From Balneolaceae bacterium UBA7797 (GTDB lineage: Bacteria; Bacteroidota; Rhodothermia; Balneolales; Balneolaceae): a stretch of DNA of 64,000 nt. Below the pieces are notes generated by a model. The model worked only from the letters and a program-made list of their open reading frames with translations, had not been told where the DNA came from and did not search any database. Where the stretch lies: NCBI GenBank assembly GCA_002480645.1, contig DLCN01000006.1, forward strand, positions 62,001-126,000, written 5' to 3'. The first letter of the stretch is position 1, and each line of letters begins with the position of its first letter. Positions 16,759 to 26,260 of this stretch are shown in pieces. Position numbers and translations under genes: made by a program.

Positions 16759-18666
16759 ATGTCTTTAAAACGATTCCTGATTCCCAATATCATCATCATT
16801 TTTGTATTACTGACACTGAACCTGACCGGTGTCGATTCTATACTTAAACCCGATAACGATGATACGACCAATCTCACCAAATATGTGCAGGCACAGCGCA
16901 ATATTCTGAGTAATTATTTCGGGGAACCTGATCTTAACGAAATGTATAAGACCAGTATCAAATTCATGGTTAAAGGCATTCAGGACTCAACGCTGCAGAT
17001 CGCTGACTCACCGATCGATACTACCTTTCCGGGAGTTGAGGTCTCTTCACTTCGTGATTCTTACACCAATTTTGAAGCCGCCTATCTCTACATAGCAAAT
17101 AATGCTCCGGATGAAGATATGACCAAGCTTACAGAATTTGCCATCCGTGGTATGTTCTCCACCCTTGATCCTCATTCCGTTTATATAGAACCCGAAGACA
17201 GTGAAGTAGATCAGGAAAACTTCGCCGGAAAGTTTCAGGGAATCGGAGTTCAGTTCAATGTTTTAAATGATACCATTACCGTAGTAACAGCTATCGCTGG
17301 TGGACCAAGTGATCAGTTGGGAATACGTTCCGGTGACCGTATTGTACAGATAGGTGATACTTCGGCAGTTGGTTTCGAAAATGAGATGGTAATGAAACAC
17401 CTGCGCGGTGAGAAAGGCACGAAAGTACGGGTTGGCATTGTACGTCCCGGCGTACCGGATATTCTTTACTTTACCATTACCCGCGATGACATCCCGCTCT
17501 ACACCATCGATACCAGTTATATGCTCGATGCCATGACCGGATATATTAAGATCAATCGTTTTGCAGCCACCACCCATGACGAATTCATGGAAGCCATGGA
17601 GAAACTGCAGGATGAAGGAATGCAACGTCTGGTGGTTGACCTTCGGGGAAATCCCGGCGGGTATCTCGGTCAGGCCGTAGCCATTGCAGAAGAATTTTTC
17701 CCAAGAGGAACGGAATTGGTTTCAACCAGAAGTCGGCATGCACGGTTCAATCAGGAATATTATTCCAGAAAGAATGGAGTGTTCAGAGACAAACCGGTAA
17801 TATTATTAGTAGATGAAGGGTCCGCATCGGCAAGTGAGATCGTTAGCGGAGCCATTCAGGATCATGATCGTGCGCTGATCGTTGGACGCCGAACGTTTGG
17901 AAAAGGGTTGGTTCAGCAACAGTATGAGCTTGTTGACAACAGTATGGTTCGTGTTACAATTTCCAGGTACCTCACTCCTTCCGGCCGACTCATTCAAAAA
18001 CCTTTTACCGAAGGTGGCGGTGAAGAATACGCCTATGAGTTCCTACACCGGGATGATGATGCCATGAAAGACGCTATCGAATTTGTTGATCATGTTCCAG
18101 ATTCATTGAAATTCAATACCGATGCCGGAAGAACTGTTTATGGCGGTGGCGGTATCGTACCCGATTATATTATTCAACCGGATACCACCCGTTCCGGTTA
18201 TATGATCAATTTTGCCCTTAGAAAGCGTGCTTCCTTTGATTTTGTACGTGAATTCCTTGACACAAACGGAGACGATTTCAGAGCAGCCTGGGAAGATAAT
18301 TTCGAAAAATTCAGAACTGATTTCACCTGGGATAAAGAGGATATTGAAAGCTTCAAGAACAATCTGATCAAAGAAGGCATGGTCATCACTGATACCGTTT
18401 CTACCCCAAAATTCAGAAATGACTCTCTGTTCGTTCCTAATGGTTATTTCGAAGAAGTATCCTGGATGGCCGAAGGCAGAATGAAGGCTGAATTAGCCCG
18501 CCAGGTTTGGGGAATGCAGTATTTCTATCCGGTTGTAAATGATGTGTTCGATACCACACTTAAAGAAGCAATGACACTCTGGGATGCGGTTGACCGCCTA
18601 AATGCTCTGGCCAAGGGCGACGCAACTGAACAAGACGGCGTCTCAAATCTGGACGGTGGTGAATAA
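16759..18666 (+). CDS. C-terminal processing peptidase, S41 family (CtpA/Prc type) with PDZ domain
   Basis: This 635-residue protein has an N-terminal hydrophobic signal or anchor (about residues 7-25). A CTP N-terminal region (ALDPHSVYIEP-like, here STLDPHSVYIEPED) is followed by a PDZ domain at about 155-245 (GIRSGDRIVQIGD, HLRGEKGTKV). The S41 domain has VVDLRGNPGGYL and the active-site segments EGSASASEIV (Ser357 likely nucleophile) and GRRTFGKGLVQ (Lys382). Such enzymes cleave near the C-terminus of periplasmic proteins or process envelope enzymes. A 200-residue C-terminal extension follows the peptidase domain, as in many Bacteroidota. A clear intrinsic terminator follows the gene. Confidence 0.92.
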   Translation: MSLKRFLIPNIIIIFVLLTLNLTGVDSILKPDNDDTTNLTKYVQAQRNILSNYFGEPDLNEMYKTSIKFMVKGIQDSTLQIADSPIDTTFPGVEVSSLRDSYTNFEAAYLYIANNAPDEDMTKLTEFAIRGMFSTLDPHSVYIEPEDSEVDQENFAGKFQGIGVQFNVLNDTITVVTAIAGGPSDQLGIRSGDRIVQIGDTSAVGFENEMVMKHLRGEKGTKVRVGIVRPGVPDILYFTITRDDIPLYTIDTSYMLDAMTGYIKINRFAATTHDEFMEAMEKLQDEGMQRLVVDLRGNPGGYLGQAVAIAEEFFPRGTELVSTRSRHARFNQEYYSRKNGVFRDKPVILLVDEGSASASEIVSGAIQDHDRALIVGRRTFGKGLVQQQYELVDNSMVRVTISRYLTPSGRLIQKPFTEGGGEEYAYEFLHRDDDAMKDAIEFVDHVPDSLKFNTDAGRTVYGGGGIVPDYIIQPDTTRSGYMINFALRKRASFDFVREFLDTNGDDFRAAWEDNFEKFRTDFTWDKEDIESFKNNLIKEGMVITDTVSTPKFRNDSLFVPNGYFEEVSWMAEGRMKAELARQVWGMQYFYPVVNDVFDTTLKEAMTLWDAVDRLNALAKGDATEQDGVSNLDGGE

Positions 18667-18694
18667 CTGAACTTTTCATCATATCAAGCATCTG

Positions 18695-18722
18695 AAGCCC
18701 GGTCTTAACCGGGCTTTTTTTG
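18695..18722 (+). terminator. Intrinsic terminator after the S41 peptidase gene
   Basis: AAGCCCGGT (18695-18703) pairs perfectly with ACCGGGCTT (18708-18716) around a 4-base loop and is followed by a T-tract. It ends the plus-strand transcript that includes the protease. Confidence 0.9.
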
Positions 18723-18821
18723 TATAAAATTTTGCATTCTCAAAACTATTTGTGAGGTAGGATCTTCTGAGTTACGATCTCAAGAGATTACATAAATAAT
18801 CAGCACCTCACTCACTACAAA

Positions 18822-20597
18822 ATGCGAAAAATACTATTCCTTCCTCTGTTTGTTCTTTCTATTACCATCAGTTGTATCCCGGGAGAAGACCCTGTAAGCT
18901 CAGTAGCTGATGAAATAGATGATGAAGACATCGAAAACACCACAAGCTCAACAGACGATGTAATTACAGAAAATGACGGAAGTCATGAACTCGAATCGGA
19001 TTATCAATGGTCAGAATCGGACATCATTGATATTTCCATCAGCAACGACCTCTCCTCCATTAACAATTCCGGAATTTCCATTTCAGCCAATACACTCACA
19101 ATCACTGCTTCCGGTATCTATCGACTTACTGGAACTATGGCGGATGGGCGCGTACTCATTGATACGGAAAGTGAAGATCCGGTGATCGTCATTTTCAACG
19201 GCATAGATATTTATTCCTCAGAGAATTCCCCATTCTCCGTTATGAATGCTGAAAAAGTGATCGTTAATCTGGCTGACGGAACTACCAATACATTAGCTGA
19301 TTCAGATTCCTATGTATTCGATGAGGATGACGATGAGCCTAATGCCACACTGTACAGTAAAAGCGATCTTTCCATTTTCGGAGATGGAAAACTGGTCATT
19401 GATGCCAACTACAATGATGCAATTACCAGTAAAGATGGCCTGGTCATAAGATCAGGCACGTTTGATATTACCACAGTGGATGACGGCATCAGAGGAAAAG
19501 ATTATCTGATCATACATGACGCGGTCGTGATAATTGAAGCGGATGGAGATGGTCTTAAATCCGATAATGATGAAGATTCTGACCGCGGATATATTTCAAT
19601 TGAAAATGGCACATTTGATATAACCGCATCGGGTGATGGAATCACTGCAGAAACAGACCTGCTTATAACGGGAGGTGATTTCACTCTTGTTACCGGCGGA
19701 GGCAGTAGTAACAGTTATAGTAGTAGTACCTCCATGAAAGCTCTGAAAGCCACATCTCAGATCATTATTGATAATGGGGATTTTGTGATCTCAAGTGCAG
19801 ATGACGCCTTACATAGTAACGCCAATCTCGTTCTGAATGACGGTACCTTTACGATTTCATCAGGTGATGATGGAATTCATGCAGATTCTACCATCGGCAT
19901 CAATGGGGGAACCATCACCATTACAAAATCTTATGAAGGAATTGAATCCCGGATCATCGTCATCAATGACGGCTATATTACCAGCGTATCAAGCGATGAC
20001 GGACTTAATGTTGCAGGCGGAAATGATGGCTCTGCCAGTAATCATCCGGGCGGTTGGGGAACCGTATCTTCAGGAGATTATTACCTGATCATCAATGGCG
20101 GGTTTATTTCTGTTAATGCCAGCGGAGACGGACTGGATGCTAACGGATCAATAATTATGACCGGTGGCACCGTTCTGGTGCATGGTCCCACAGAAAGAAA
20201 TAATGGAGCTCTGGATTTCGACCAGTCTTTTGAAATATCCGGTGGTCTGCTCATTGCTGCCGGAAGCTCCGGAATGTTACAGGCACCGGGAAATTCTTCT
20301 GAGCAGTATTCGGCGGCTATTTACTATAACTCTACGATCTCCGGAGGAACTTTATTTAACGTACAGAACGCGGATGGTGAGACTCTGTTCACTTTTAAAC
20401 CGGCCAAAAACTATCAGGCAGTTGTTGTTTCCAGCCCTGATTTTGAAGGTGATAAGACATATACTTTTAATACGGGTGGAAGTATTTCAGGAGGTACCAA
20501 CGATGGCGGTTTATACCTCGACGGGGATTACACGGCCGGTTCAAAAAAGAAAGAAGTGAAATTTACCTCAAAAGTAATGGCTGCCAACGGAGGTTAA
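18822..20597 (+). CDS. DUF4353-type carbohydrate-binding-like lipoprotein
   Basis: This 591-residue protein has a lipoprotein signal with Cys18 (ITISC) and then an acidic, Ser/Thr/Asp-rich segment. The remainder is a long series of short beta repeats of the type GDGxxADxxIxINGGTxxI (for example near residues 350-375 and 425-450). This is the repeat style of DUF4353 'carbohydrate-binding domain-containing' proteins and suggests a right-handed beta-helix. In many genomes such genes sit beside CotH-kinase genes; here a CotH gene lies about 12 kb away. It is presumably exposed on the outer membrane. The role is not established. It converges on the araC-type gene with a 10-base gap. Confidence 0.75.
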   Translation: MRKILFLPLFVLSITISCIPGEDPVSSVADEIDDEDIENTTSSTDDVITENDGSHELESDYQWSESDIIDISISNDLSSINNSGISISANTLTITASGIYRLTGTMADGRVLIDTESEDPVIVIFNGIDIYSSENSPFSVMNAEKVIVNLADGTTNTLADSDSYVFDEDDDEPNATLYSKSDLSIFGDGKLVIDANYNDAITSKDGLVIRSGTFDITTVDDGIRGKDYLIIHDAVVIIEADGDGLKSDNDEDSDRGYISIENGTFDITASGDGITAETDLLITGGDFTLVTGGGSSNSYSSSTSMKALKATSQIIIDNGDFVISSADDALHSNANLVLNDGTFTISSGDDGIHADSTIGINGGTITITKSYEGIESRIIVINDGYITSVSSDDGLNVAGGNDGSASNHPGGWGTVSSGDYYLIINGGFISVNASGDGLDANGSIIMTGGTVLVHGPTERNNGALDFDQSFEISGGLLIAAGSSGMLQAPGNSSEQYSAAIYYNSTISGGTLFNVQNADGETLFTFKPAKNYQAVVVSSPDFEGDKTYTFNTGGSISGGTNDGGLYLDGDYTAGSKKKEVKFTSKVMAANGG

Positions 20598-20607
20598 AAT
20601 CCTCTGT

Positions 20608-21534
20608 TTATATAGCCTGTCTCAAGCTCTCCCGATTCACTTTCATCTGATACTGACCGGGAGAGATATTCTTTTTCTTTTTAAACAACCGGTTGAAATA
20701 CGACCGGTTATCAAATCCGCATAGAGCAAATACTTCTTTGATCTTGATATCAGGATTTTGCAATAAACTCGTAGCTAATTTGATGCGCTCGTTGTTAATA
20801 AAGTCGATCGGACTCATTCCTGTTTCGTTCTTGAAAACCCGGTGAAAGTTTGATTCACTCATGAATGCACGCTTACTCAGGTCGGCGATTGTAAGTGATT
20901 TGCTCAGATTCTCTCTGATGTAATTGATCACGCCGGTGATCCTGTTATCTTTCTCCAGACTTAAGGTATCTTTGGTATATATCTCGTGATAGTTAGCCCG
21001 TAACACCCGAATGATGAGTTCCTTCAACATAAAATCCACAAACATATCCTTGTTCGGATGATTCTCCGTGAATAGGAAAAACAATCGCTGAATGATCTGA
21101 TAGATTCCCACATCGTTGGTAAACCGGAAATTGTAATCCATCAGTTTCCAGTCTGCTCCATCGGCCCGCGGCACTGTTTCATTCAGCACATTGATCACCT
21201 CCTGAATCATATCCTCGGAAATGGACATTGCGGAACAGCGGGTAGGATTATTCATTGTGGCTTCAGGGAAATCAATACACATGATCTCATCAGAAGGAAG
21301 GATCAGGGATTCACCCGGTAAGAAGTCAAAAGCCTGATGATCCTGCAAATGCATGATCTTTTTACCCTGAATCATACTTGCGAGCACAGGCTGATCGAAC
21401 TGTAGCACCACTTTTTCCGCTAACTGATGAGTTTCAAAGATATGCAGTTCCGCATTACTTACAGCGTAAGAAGTCTGGTTCTCCACCAAAGATTCCAGCT
21501 TTCTGCCGGAATAGAACTGATCAGGTAACAACAT
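20608..21534 (-). CDS. AraC-family transcriptional regulator
   Basis: This 308-residue protein has an N-terminal AraC-type sensory domain (about 1-190) with ESLVENQTSYAVSNAELHIFET and a FLPGESLILP segment. The C-terminal HTH_18 domain (about 205-300) has both helix-turn-helix motifs: LTIADLSKRAFMSESNFHRVFK and IKEVFALCGFDNRSYFNRLFKK, ending with SPGQYQ. It is divergent from the aldehyde dehydrogenase gene across 246 bases that hold a two-copy direct repeat. AraC plus aldehyde dehydrogenase plus DUF779 is a recurring arrangement, so it very likely controls that pair in response to an aldehyde or alcohol. The effector is inferred, not visible. Confidence 0.92.
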   Translation of the reverse strand: MLLPDQFYSGRKLESLVENQTSYAVSNAELHIFETHQLAEKVVLQFDQPVLASMIQGKKIMHLQDHQAFDFLPGESLILPSDEIMCIDFPEATMNNPTRCSAMSISEDMIQEVINVLNETVPRADGADWKLMDYNFRFTNDVGIYQIIQRLFFLFTENHPNKDMFVDFMLKELIIRVLRANYHEIYTKDTLSLEKDNRITGVINYIRENLSKSLTIADLSKRAFMSESNFHRVFKNETGMSPIDFINNERIKLATSLLQNPDIKIKEVFALCGFDNRSYFNRLFKKKKNISPGQYQMKVNRESLRQAI

Positions 21535-21631
21535 ATAGCGATTGATAGATTAAAAAGCGTTTTCATAAAAAAACAGTATTTCTATGTAAACAGCAAACCA
21601 TCCTGCCTTTCCTAAATCACTAATTTAAGTG

Positions 21632-21670
21632 GTTTGCAAGAATTCGTCACACGTTTGCAAGTATCCGTCA
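21632..21670 (+). promoter_or_regulatory. Tandem direct repeat, likely AraC-family operator
   Basis: Two 18-base copies, GTTTGCAAGAATTCGTCA (21632-21649) and GTTTGCAAGTATCCGTCA (21653-21670), differ at two positions. Their starts are 21 bases apart, two turns of DNA, which suits two AraC-type monomers on one face. They lie about 110 bases upstream of the dehydrogenase ATG in the divergent region. Confidence 0.7.
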
Positions 21671-21780
21671 TAGACAATGTCATTTCTCCACCCTTTTTTA
21701 AGGAAGCGCTTTTCTGAAAGCTTCAGCCACAAAAAAAGGCTGCACTTAACGATCACTAATACTAACCAAATTCTATAACT

Positions 21781-23304
21781 ATGAGCGAAGTACAATCACT
21801 AACCGACAATCTTGTCGAAAAGCCCTCATTCAAAGATCAGTACGAAAATTTTATCGGAGGAAAATGGGTAGCCCCCGTAAAAGGTCAATATTTTGAAAAT
21901 ACTTCTCCGGTGGATGGAAACAGTTTTACCCGGATCCCGAGATCAACCGCAGAAGATATTGAACTGGCCATCGATGCCGCATGGGAAGCAGCAAAAAGCT
22001 GGAACCATTCATCAGCTACAGAACGAAGCAATATGCTGTTAAAGATCGCTGATGTAATGGAACAGAACCTCGAAGCCCTTGCCCGGGTTGAAACCTGGGA
22101 TAATGGTAAAGCAGTTCGTGAAACACTGGCAGCCGACCTTCCGCTTGCTGTAGACCATTTCCGGTATTTTGCAGGTGTTATCCGGGCCGAAGAGGGATCG
22201 GTAAGTGAACTGGACGCCAATACTGTTTCTATGAATGTACCCGAACCTCTTGGGGTTGTCGGCCAGATCATTCCATGGAATTTTCCTCTTCTGATGGCTG
22301 CATGGAAAGTAGCCCCTGCCCTGGCCGCTGGAAACTGCGTAGTACTAAAGCCTGCAGAACAAACACCGGTTGGCATTTTGATTCTCGCTGAACTGATCGA
22401 AGATATCTTACCTGCCGGAGTACTTAATATTGTAAATGGATTTGGCGTGGAAGCCGGTAAGCCATTGGCATCGAGCCCACGGATCAACAAAGTGGCATTT
22501 ACCGGAGAGACCACTACCGGGCAGCTCATCATGCAATATGCTTCCAAGAACATCACTCCGGTAACGCTGGAATTAGGTGGAAAATCCCCGAATATCTTCT
22601 TTGAAAGTGTGATGGATGCCGACGATGAATTCTTCGACAAAGCGATCGAAGGAGCGGTTATGTTCGCCCTGAATCAGGGTGAAGTATGTACCTGCCCATC
22701 AAGAATGCTGGTTCAGGAAAGCATCTACGAGAAATTCATGGAGCGTGTGGTTGAACGTACCAATGCCATCAAGTTAGGGCATCCGCTGGATCCTGAAACC
22801 ATGATGGGAGCTCAGGCTTCAAACGATCAGTATGAAAAGATCCTCAACTACATCAATATTGGAAAAGAGGAAGGATGTAAAGTACTGGCTGGAGGCAAAG
22901 CTGCGTACAATGAAGGACTGGAAGGTGGTTTCTATATTCAACCAACCATCCTTGAAGGTCACAATAAGATGCGCGTATTTCAGGAAGAGATCTTTGGCCC
23001 GGTTGTGTGTGTTACTACGTTCAAAGATGAGGCAGAAGCCATCGAGATCGCCAACGACACCTTATACGGACTAGGCGCCGGCGTCTGGACACGTGATACT
23101 CATCAGGCTTATCAGATCTCTCGGGCGGTTGAAGCCGGACGTGTTTGGGTAAACTGCTATCATGCCTATCCTGCACATGCTCCTTTTGGTGGATATAAAA
23201 AATCAGGTATTGGTCGTGAAACTCATAAGATGATGCTCAATCATTACCGACAAACCAAAAACATGCTCATCTCTTACGATAAGAATGCCTTAGGATTTTT
23301 CTAG
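21781..23304 (+). CDS. NAD-dependent aldehyde dehydrogenase (AldB/ExaC type)
   Basis: This 507-residue protein is a full-length aldehyde dehydrogenase. It has the Rossmann-region PWNFPLLMAAWKVAPALAAGN, the general base Glu264 in LELGGKSPN, and the catalytic loop NQGEVCTCPSR with Cys303. PFGGYKKSGIGRE is near the end. The double-cysteine GEVCTCPSR form is characteristic of acetaldehyde/chloroacetaldehyde dehydrogenases such as AldB and ExaC, which oxidise acetaldehyde to acetate. It is followed 8 bases later by a DUF779 gene, its usual companion, and the AraC regulator is divergent. The exact aldehyde is inferred from this context. Confidence 0.94.
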   Translation: MSEVQSLTDNLVEKPSFKDQYENFIGGKWVAPVKGQYFENTSPVDGNSFTRIPRSTAEDIELAIDAAWEAAKSWNHSSATERSNMLLKIADVMEQNLEALARVETWDNGKAVRETLAADLPLAVDHFRYFAGVIRAEEGSVSELDANTVSMNVPEPLGVVGQIIPWNFPLLMAAWKVAPALAAGNCVVLKPAEQTPVGILILAELIEDILPAGVLNIVNGFGVEAGKPLASSPRINKVAFTGETTTGQLIMQYASKNITPVTLELGGKSPNIFFESVMDADDEFFDKAIEGAVMFALNQGEVCTCPSRMLVQESIYEKFMERVVERTNAIKLGHPLDPETMMGAQASNDQYEKILNYINIGKEEGCKVLAGGKAAYNEGLEGGFYIQPTILEGHNKMRVFQEEIFGPVVCVTTFKDEAEAIEIANDTLYGLGAGVWTRDTHQAYQISRAVEAGRVWVNCYHAYPAHAPFGGYKKSGIGRETHKMMLNHYRQTKNMLISYDKNALGFF

Positions 23305-23312
23305 GAGATCGT

Positions 23313-23690
23313 ATGCCTACACCCAGAGTGTTGATATCTGAAGAAGCATCAAAAGTGGTTGATGAACTCCGCACAGTTCACGGCCCTTTGATGTTTCATC
23401 AGAGTGGTGGATGCTGTGATGGCTCATCCCCGATGTGTTTCCCCAAAGGGGAATTAATGATCGACCAGAACGATGTTTGGTTGGGTAACATCCATGATTG
23501 TGATTTTTATATGTCTGAAGATCAATTCAACTACTGGAAACACACCCAACTCACTATTGATATTACTACCGGACGAGGTTCCAGTTTTTCGTTGGAGATC
23601 CCTTTAGGTAAGCGATTTGTGATCAAGTCAAGATTGTTTACCGACAAAGAGTTCAATGACCTGGAGGAGATCCGGAAAGGTGAACTTTGA
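23313..23690 (+). CDS. DUF779 protein accompanying aldehyde dehydrogenase
   Basis: This 125-residue cytosolic protein matches DUF779: an HGPLMFHQSGGCCDGSSPMC core with a paired Cys-Cys and a second Cys (about residues 28-47), then DVWLGNIHDCDFYMS and QLTIDI. Genes of this family regularly follow acetaldehyde dehydrogenase genes. The conserved cysteines and His suggest metal or thiol chemistry, but the function is not established. It shares the dehydrogenase transcript (8-base spacing) and is followed by a bidirectional terminator. Confidence 0.88.
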   Translation: MPTPRVLISEEASKVVDELRTVHGPLMFHQSGGCCDGSSPMCFPKGELMIDQNDVWLGNIHDCDFYMSEDQFNYWKHTQLTIDITTGRGSSFSLEIPLGKRFVIKSRLFTDKEFNDLEEIRKGEL

Positions 23691-23723
23691 ACCAGAATAA
23701 ATTCTATCTATAACTGATCAATG

Positions 23724-23768
23724 AAAAAAAGAACCCCTGATCGTTTGAAACCGGTCAGGGGTTTTTAA
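23724..23768. terminator. Bidirectional intrinsic terminator
   Basis: AACCCCTGA (23732-23740) pairs with TCAGGGGTT (23755-23763). A T-tract follows on the plus strand and an A-tract precedes it, which gives a T-tract on the minus strand. It separates the convergent DUF779 and beta-barrel genes. Confidence 0.88.
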
Positions 23769-23797
23769 TGTTTCTTGATTTACTAATCGAAACTACC

Positions 23798-24475
23798 CTA
23801 AAATTTGAATGAAATACCTAGACCCAGCCTGGTACTAGCTGGCCATCTGGTTATAGTTTTGTATTCTGTAGTATTGCCGACTTGTTCTCCATATAACGTT
23901 TCTGCTTTAAAAGAATCCCTTGTTAACTTAGCATTTAGAAATACTTTTTTTGCTAAAGGAATCATAAGTCCAGCCCCTATTCGGTAACCGTTATTATAAT
24001 CAACGATAGTACCACTACCCTCAAATCGATATCTGGAACGGATCTGAAATACACCTGCTTCAATATAGGTTTTATAGTTATCCGGTAATGATGGAATTGA
24101 AATGAAATAGGCAGGATAAAAACCATATTTAAACTCATGGATTACATTTTGAAACTCATCCTTATCTTCATACCAATTATTCGTGTCATCAAAAGTCTGA
24201 ACTAGATTACTTGTCCCTGCCTCAAAACCTAATCCAATAGTATTTGTTAGAAAATAGGTAGTCTGAAGTGATGTATTTATTCTTTTGAATGACTTTTCAA
24301 GTTCGAAATTACTCAAATCTCTTTCAGCACCTGTATAGCTTAGATTTACATTAGCTATCCACGCTCCGGCTCTGAGATCAGATTCTTCCCCCTGAGCGAA
24401 GATATGTTTTGGTAAGAAAACCAATACAGCTAAAAGCGTTACAATGCTTATACTTAATGTGATAGATATCTTCAT
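23798..24475 (-). CDS. Hypothetical outer-membrane beta-barrel protein
   Basis: This 225-residue protein has a signal peptide (hydrophobic residues 5-24, cleavage near FAQ). The mature part alternates polar and aromatic residues in strand-length runs: AGAWIANVNLSYTG, INTSLQTTYFLTNTIGLGFEAG and YRIGAGLMIPLAKKVFLNAKL. It ends LGLGISFKF with a terminal Phe, the outer-membrane barrel signature. About eight strands are plausible. No named family was recognised. It is the last gene of a four-gene minus-strand cassette of exported proteins, 12 bases after the preceding gene. Function unknown. Confidence 0.75.
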   Translation of the reverse strand: MKISITLSISIVTLLAVLVFLPKHIFAQGEESDLRAGAWIANVNLSYTGAERDLSNFELEKSFKRINTSLQTTYFLTNTIGLGFEAGTSNLVQTFDDTNNWYEDKDEFQNVIHEFKYGFYPAYFISIPSLPDNYKTYIEAGVFQIRSRYRFEGSGTIVDYNNGYRIGAGLMIPLAKKVFLNAKLTRDSFKAETLYGEQVGNTTEYKTITRWPASTRLGLGISFKF

Positions 24476-24487
24476 GATTTCCCTCTG

Positions 24488-25090
24488 TTACTTTATAAAT
24501 TGAATTCCAATATTGAACTGTAAAGCCTTTGCTCCGAAATTAAATGGGGCTCTTAACTCGCTTTCCCAATCCGGACCAAGTTCGGCATAAATACCCGTTC
24601 TTTTATTTATGGCATAACTGATTCCGGCTCTTAATCCCGGTCTCATATTCCAACTGTCATTAGTATTTATATTCAGAGCATCGCCTAAAGACAGGTCGTA
24701 ACCCATCAGAAGCTGAAGATCAGTATAAATATTCACTGCATTATGTTCGTACAGGAACCCTCTGAAAACGGGACCAAGTGCAACAGCTCCAATTTCAATT
24801 CCTGAGAAATTATCTGCGATCAATATGTCTGTGAAGCCATTTAACCCGATTCCTAAATATTGGTTCACGACATTTATTCTCTTAAATGTCATATCAATAT
24901 TTGTAGTCCTGTTCGCTTCAAAGTTATTCCCAATCTGATAGGCTTTATCAATGGATATATTTCCCGTACCGGTCCATATTATATTCTTTGGTTGAATATT
25001 TAGTTCAGATCTGAACAGTTCCTGAGCATGTAAAGGTATAATACCTATACCTACCAGAAGTAGTAGAATTGTGTAGACTTTATTCATCAT
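24488..25090 (-). CDS. Hypothetical exported beta-barrel-like protein
   Basis: This 200-residue protein has a signal peptide ending at LHAQ (about residue 23). The mature sequence has repeated strand-like segments such as NIDMTFKRINVVNQYLGIGLNG, IYTDLQLLMGYDL, LRAGISYAINKRTGIYAELG and ALQFNIGIQFIK. These suggest a small outer-membrane barrel like its neighbour. Both proteins contain a segment of the form SFKRIN/TFKRIN, a hint of distant relation. Its start overlaps the end of the upstream lipoprotein gene by 11 bases, so they are coupled. No family recognised. Confidence 0.72.
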   Translation of the reverse strand: MMNKVYTILLLLVGIGIIPLHAQELFRSELNIQPKNIIWTGTGNISIDKAYQIGNNFEANRTTNIDMTFKRINVVNQYLGIGLNGFTDILIADNFSGIEIGAVALGPVFRGFLYEHNAVNIYTDLQLLMGYDLSLGDALNINTNDSWNMRPGLRAGISYAINKRTGIYAELGPDWESELRAPFNFGAKALQFNIGIQFIK

Positions 25091-26249
25091 AGTTTATTCC
25101 ATTTGCTGTTAATACTGAGTCTATGTCATAATTTCTGATGGGATACAGTACCGTCTTTTTATACACAGAAAAATTACCAGTAAAGAACCCAATGGCATCC
25201 AGATCTTTCTTCGGAAGTATATTTCCATTTTCCCCTGCTTTATGAATGGTGGAAACTTCGAATAAATATGTGCTATCTCTATTGCGGGTAGCACTACTCA
25301 TCCTAGAGTACATATCAAACCATCCATCTTCTCTATGAACTACATATTCGTCTAGATTTTGATGAGCTTTCCACATACCATCATTATAGAAAGCGAAACG
25401 CATCCAGTTTATTTCATAAGATTTTTCCCGAGCCCATTTTAGATAAATATCTCTCCACCAACCTTTACTTATTGTATCTGTATTATTTTTGTTAACTCGA
25501 ATACTATAGATTATACCTGTTCTGAAGAAATCGCCTCTATCCTCAAAAAGGAATTTGTCTTCGGGTTCCATTAATAAATATTCCCGATCAGCATCTGTAT
25601 TATTCTGGTATTCTTTTAAAAAGGTCTGTCTAGGCGGATTTATCGTGATTTTTTTCTCAGATATACTCCTTTCAAAAGGTGTTCCATTCTGATAAGGAGA
25701 ATACACTACATTTAAACCAATTGAATCAGGTACGTCAATTCTGATGCTATCCGGAATTATGGTGTCTTCCACATAACTCCTTCCATCAGGCAAGCTCACA
25801 TTTAACAGATATAATTTACCCGGTATCAATTGCAGTTCATTGCTTACATCGCCATAAACACCGAATCCCTCATTTTTCAGATGGACAGTTTTTTCATTTT
25901 TATGACTCAAGGGGCCTTTTATCCACACTTCCGCTTCATCTTCGAACTCATAGGAAAGCTCGAAGCGCTCAATGGTGCGCACTACCTGAGTCCATTGTGT
26001 AGGGCTGAATAATCCAGGAATATGGTGAACATTAAAATACGGAGTGGCAAATTGTGCATCAGTCGCATATCCAACCGTTACCTGCGGGTAGTAAAATACC
26101 GTATCATTAGAAGCCTCAATAATACCGGTTATAAAAGGGGTTTTATCCGGAATTATTCTATCTGTACCAAGTGGCTTATTATTAGATATGTTTTGACACC
26201 CTAATATTGAAGCCATAAAGATCATTAAACTCTGAGTTAATTTTTTCAT
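25080..26249 (-). CDS. Hypothetical lipoprotein, possibly DUF4249-like
   Basis: This 389-residue protein has a lipoprotein signal with Cys18 (SILGC). The mature part begins with an Ig-like region: EVWIKGP, then YLLNVSLPDGRSYVEDTIIPDS. That is similar to DUF4249 lipoproteins of Bacteroidota, in which a 'leVslpdGrtYsa.T.iP' stretch is characteristic. A larger beta-rich domain follows, with many Tyr and Trp. DUF4249 proteins usually accompany TonB receptors, but none is adjacent here. It is the second gene of the cassette, and overlaps the next by 11 bases. The family assignment is tentative. Confidence 0.65.
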   Translation of the reverse strand: MKKLTQSLMIFMASILGCQNISNNKPLGTDRIIPDKTPFITGIIEASNDTVFYYPQVTVGYATDAQFATPYFNVHHIPGLFSPTQWTQVVRTIERFELSYEFEDEAEVWIKGPLSHKNEKTVHLKNEGFGVYGDVSNELQLIPGKLYLLNVSLPDGRSYVEDTIIPDSIRIDVPDSIGLNVVYSPYQNGTPFERSISEKKITINPPRQTFLKEYQNNTDADREYLLMEPEDKFLFEDRGDFFRTGIIYSIRVNKNNTDTISKGWWRDIYLKWAREKSYEINWMRFAFYNDGMWKAHQNLDEYVVHREDGWFDMYSRMSSATRNRDSTYLFEVSTIHKAGENGNILPKKDLDAIGFFTGNFSVYKKTVLYPIRNYDIDSVLTANGINYDE

Positions 26250-26260
26250 AGAATTAATGG

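Noticed and set aside
21632..21670. CRISPR-like repeat
   Set aside because: Only two copies with no true spacer; far better explained as a regulator binding site.
21885..22640. Long antisense frame of 251 codons in the aldehyde dehydrogenase gene
   Set aside because: It mirrors the codon use of the real gene; the translation has no domain pattern.
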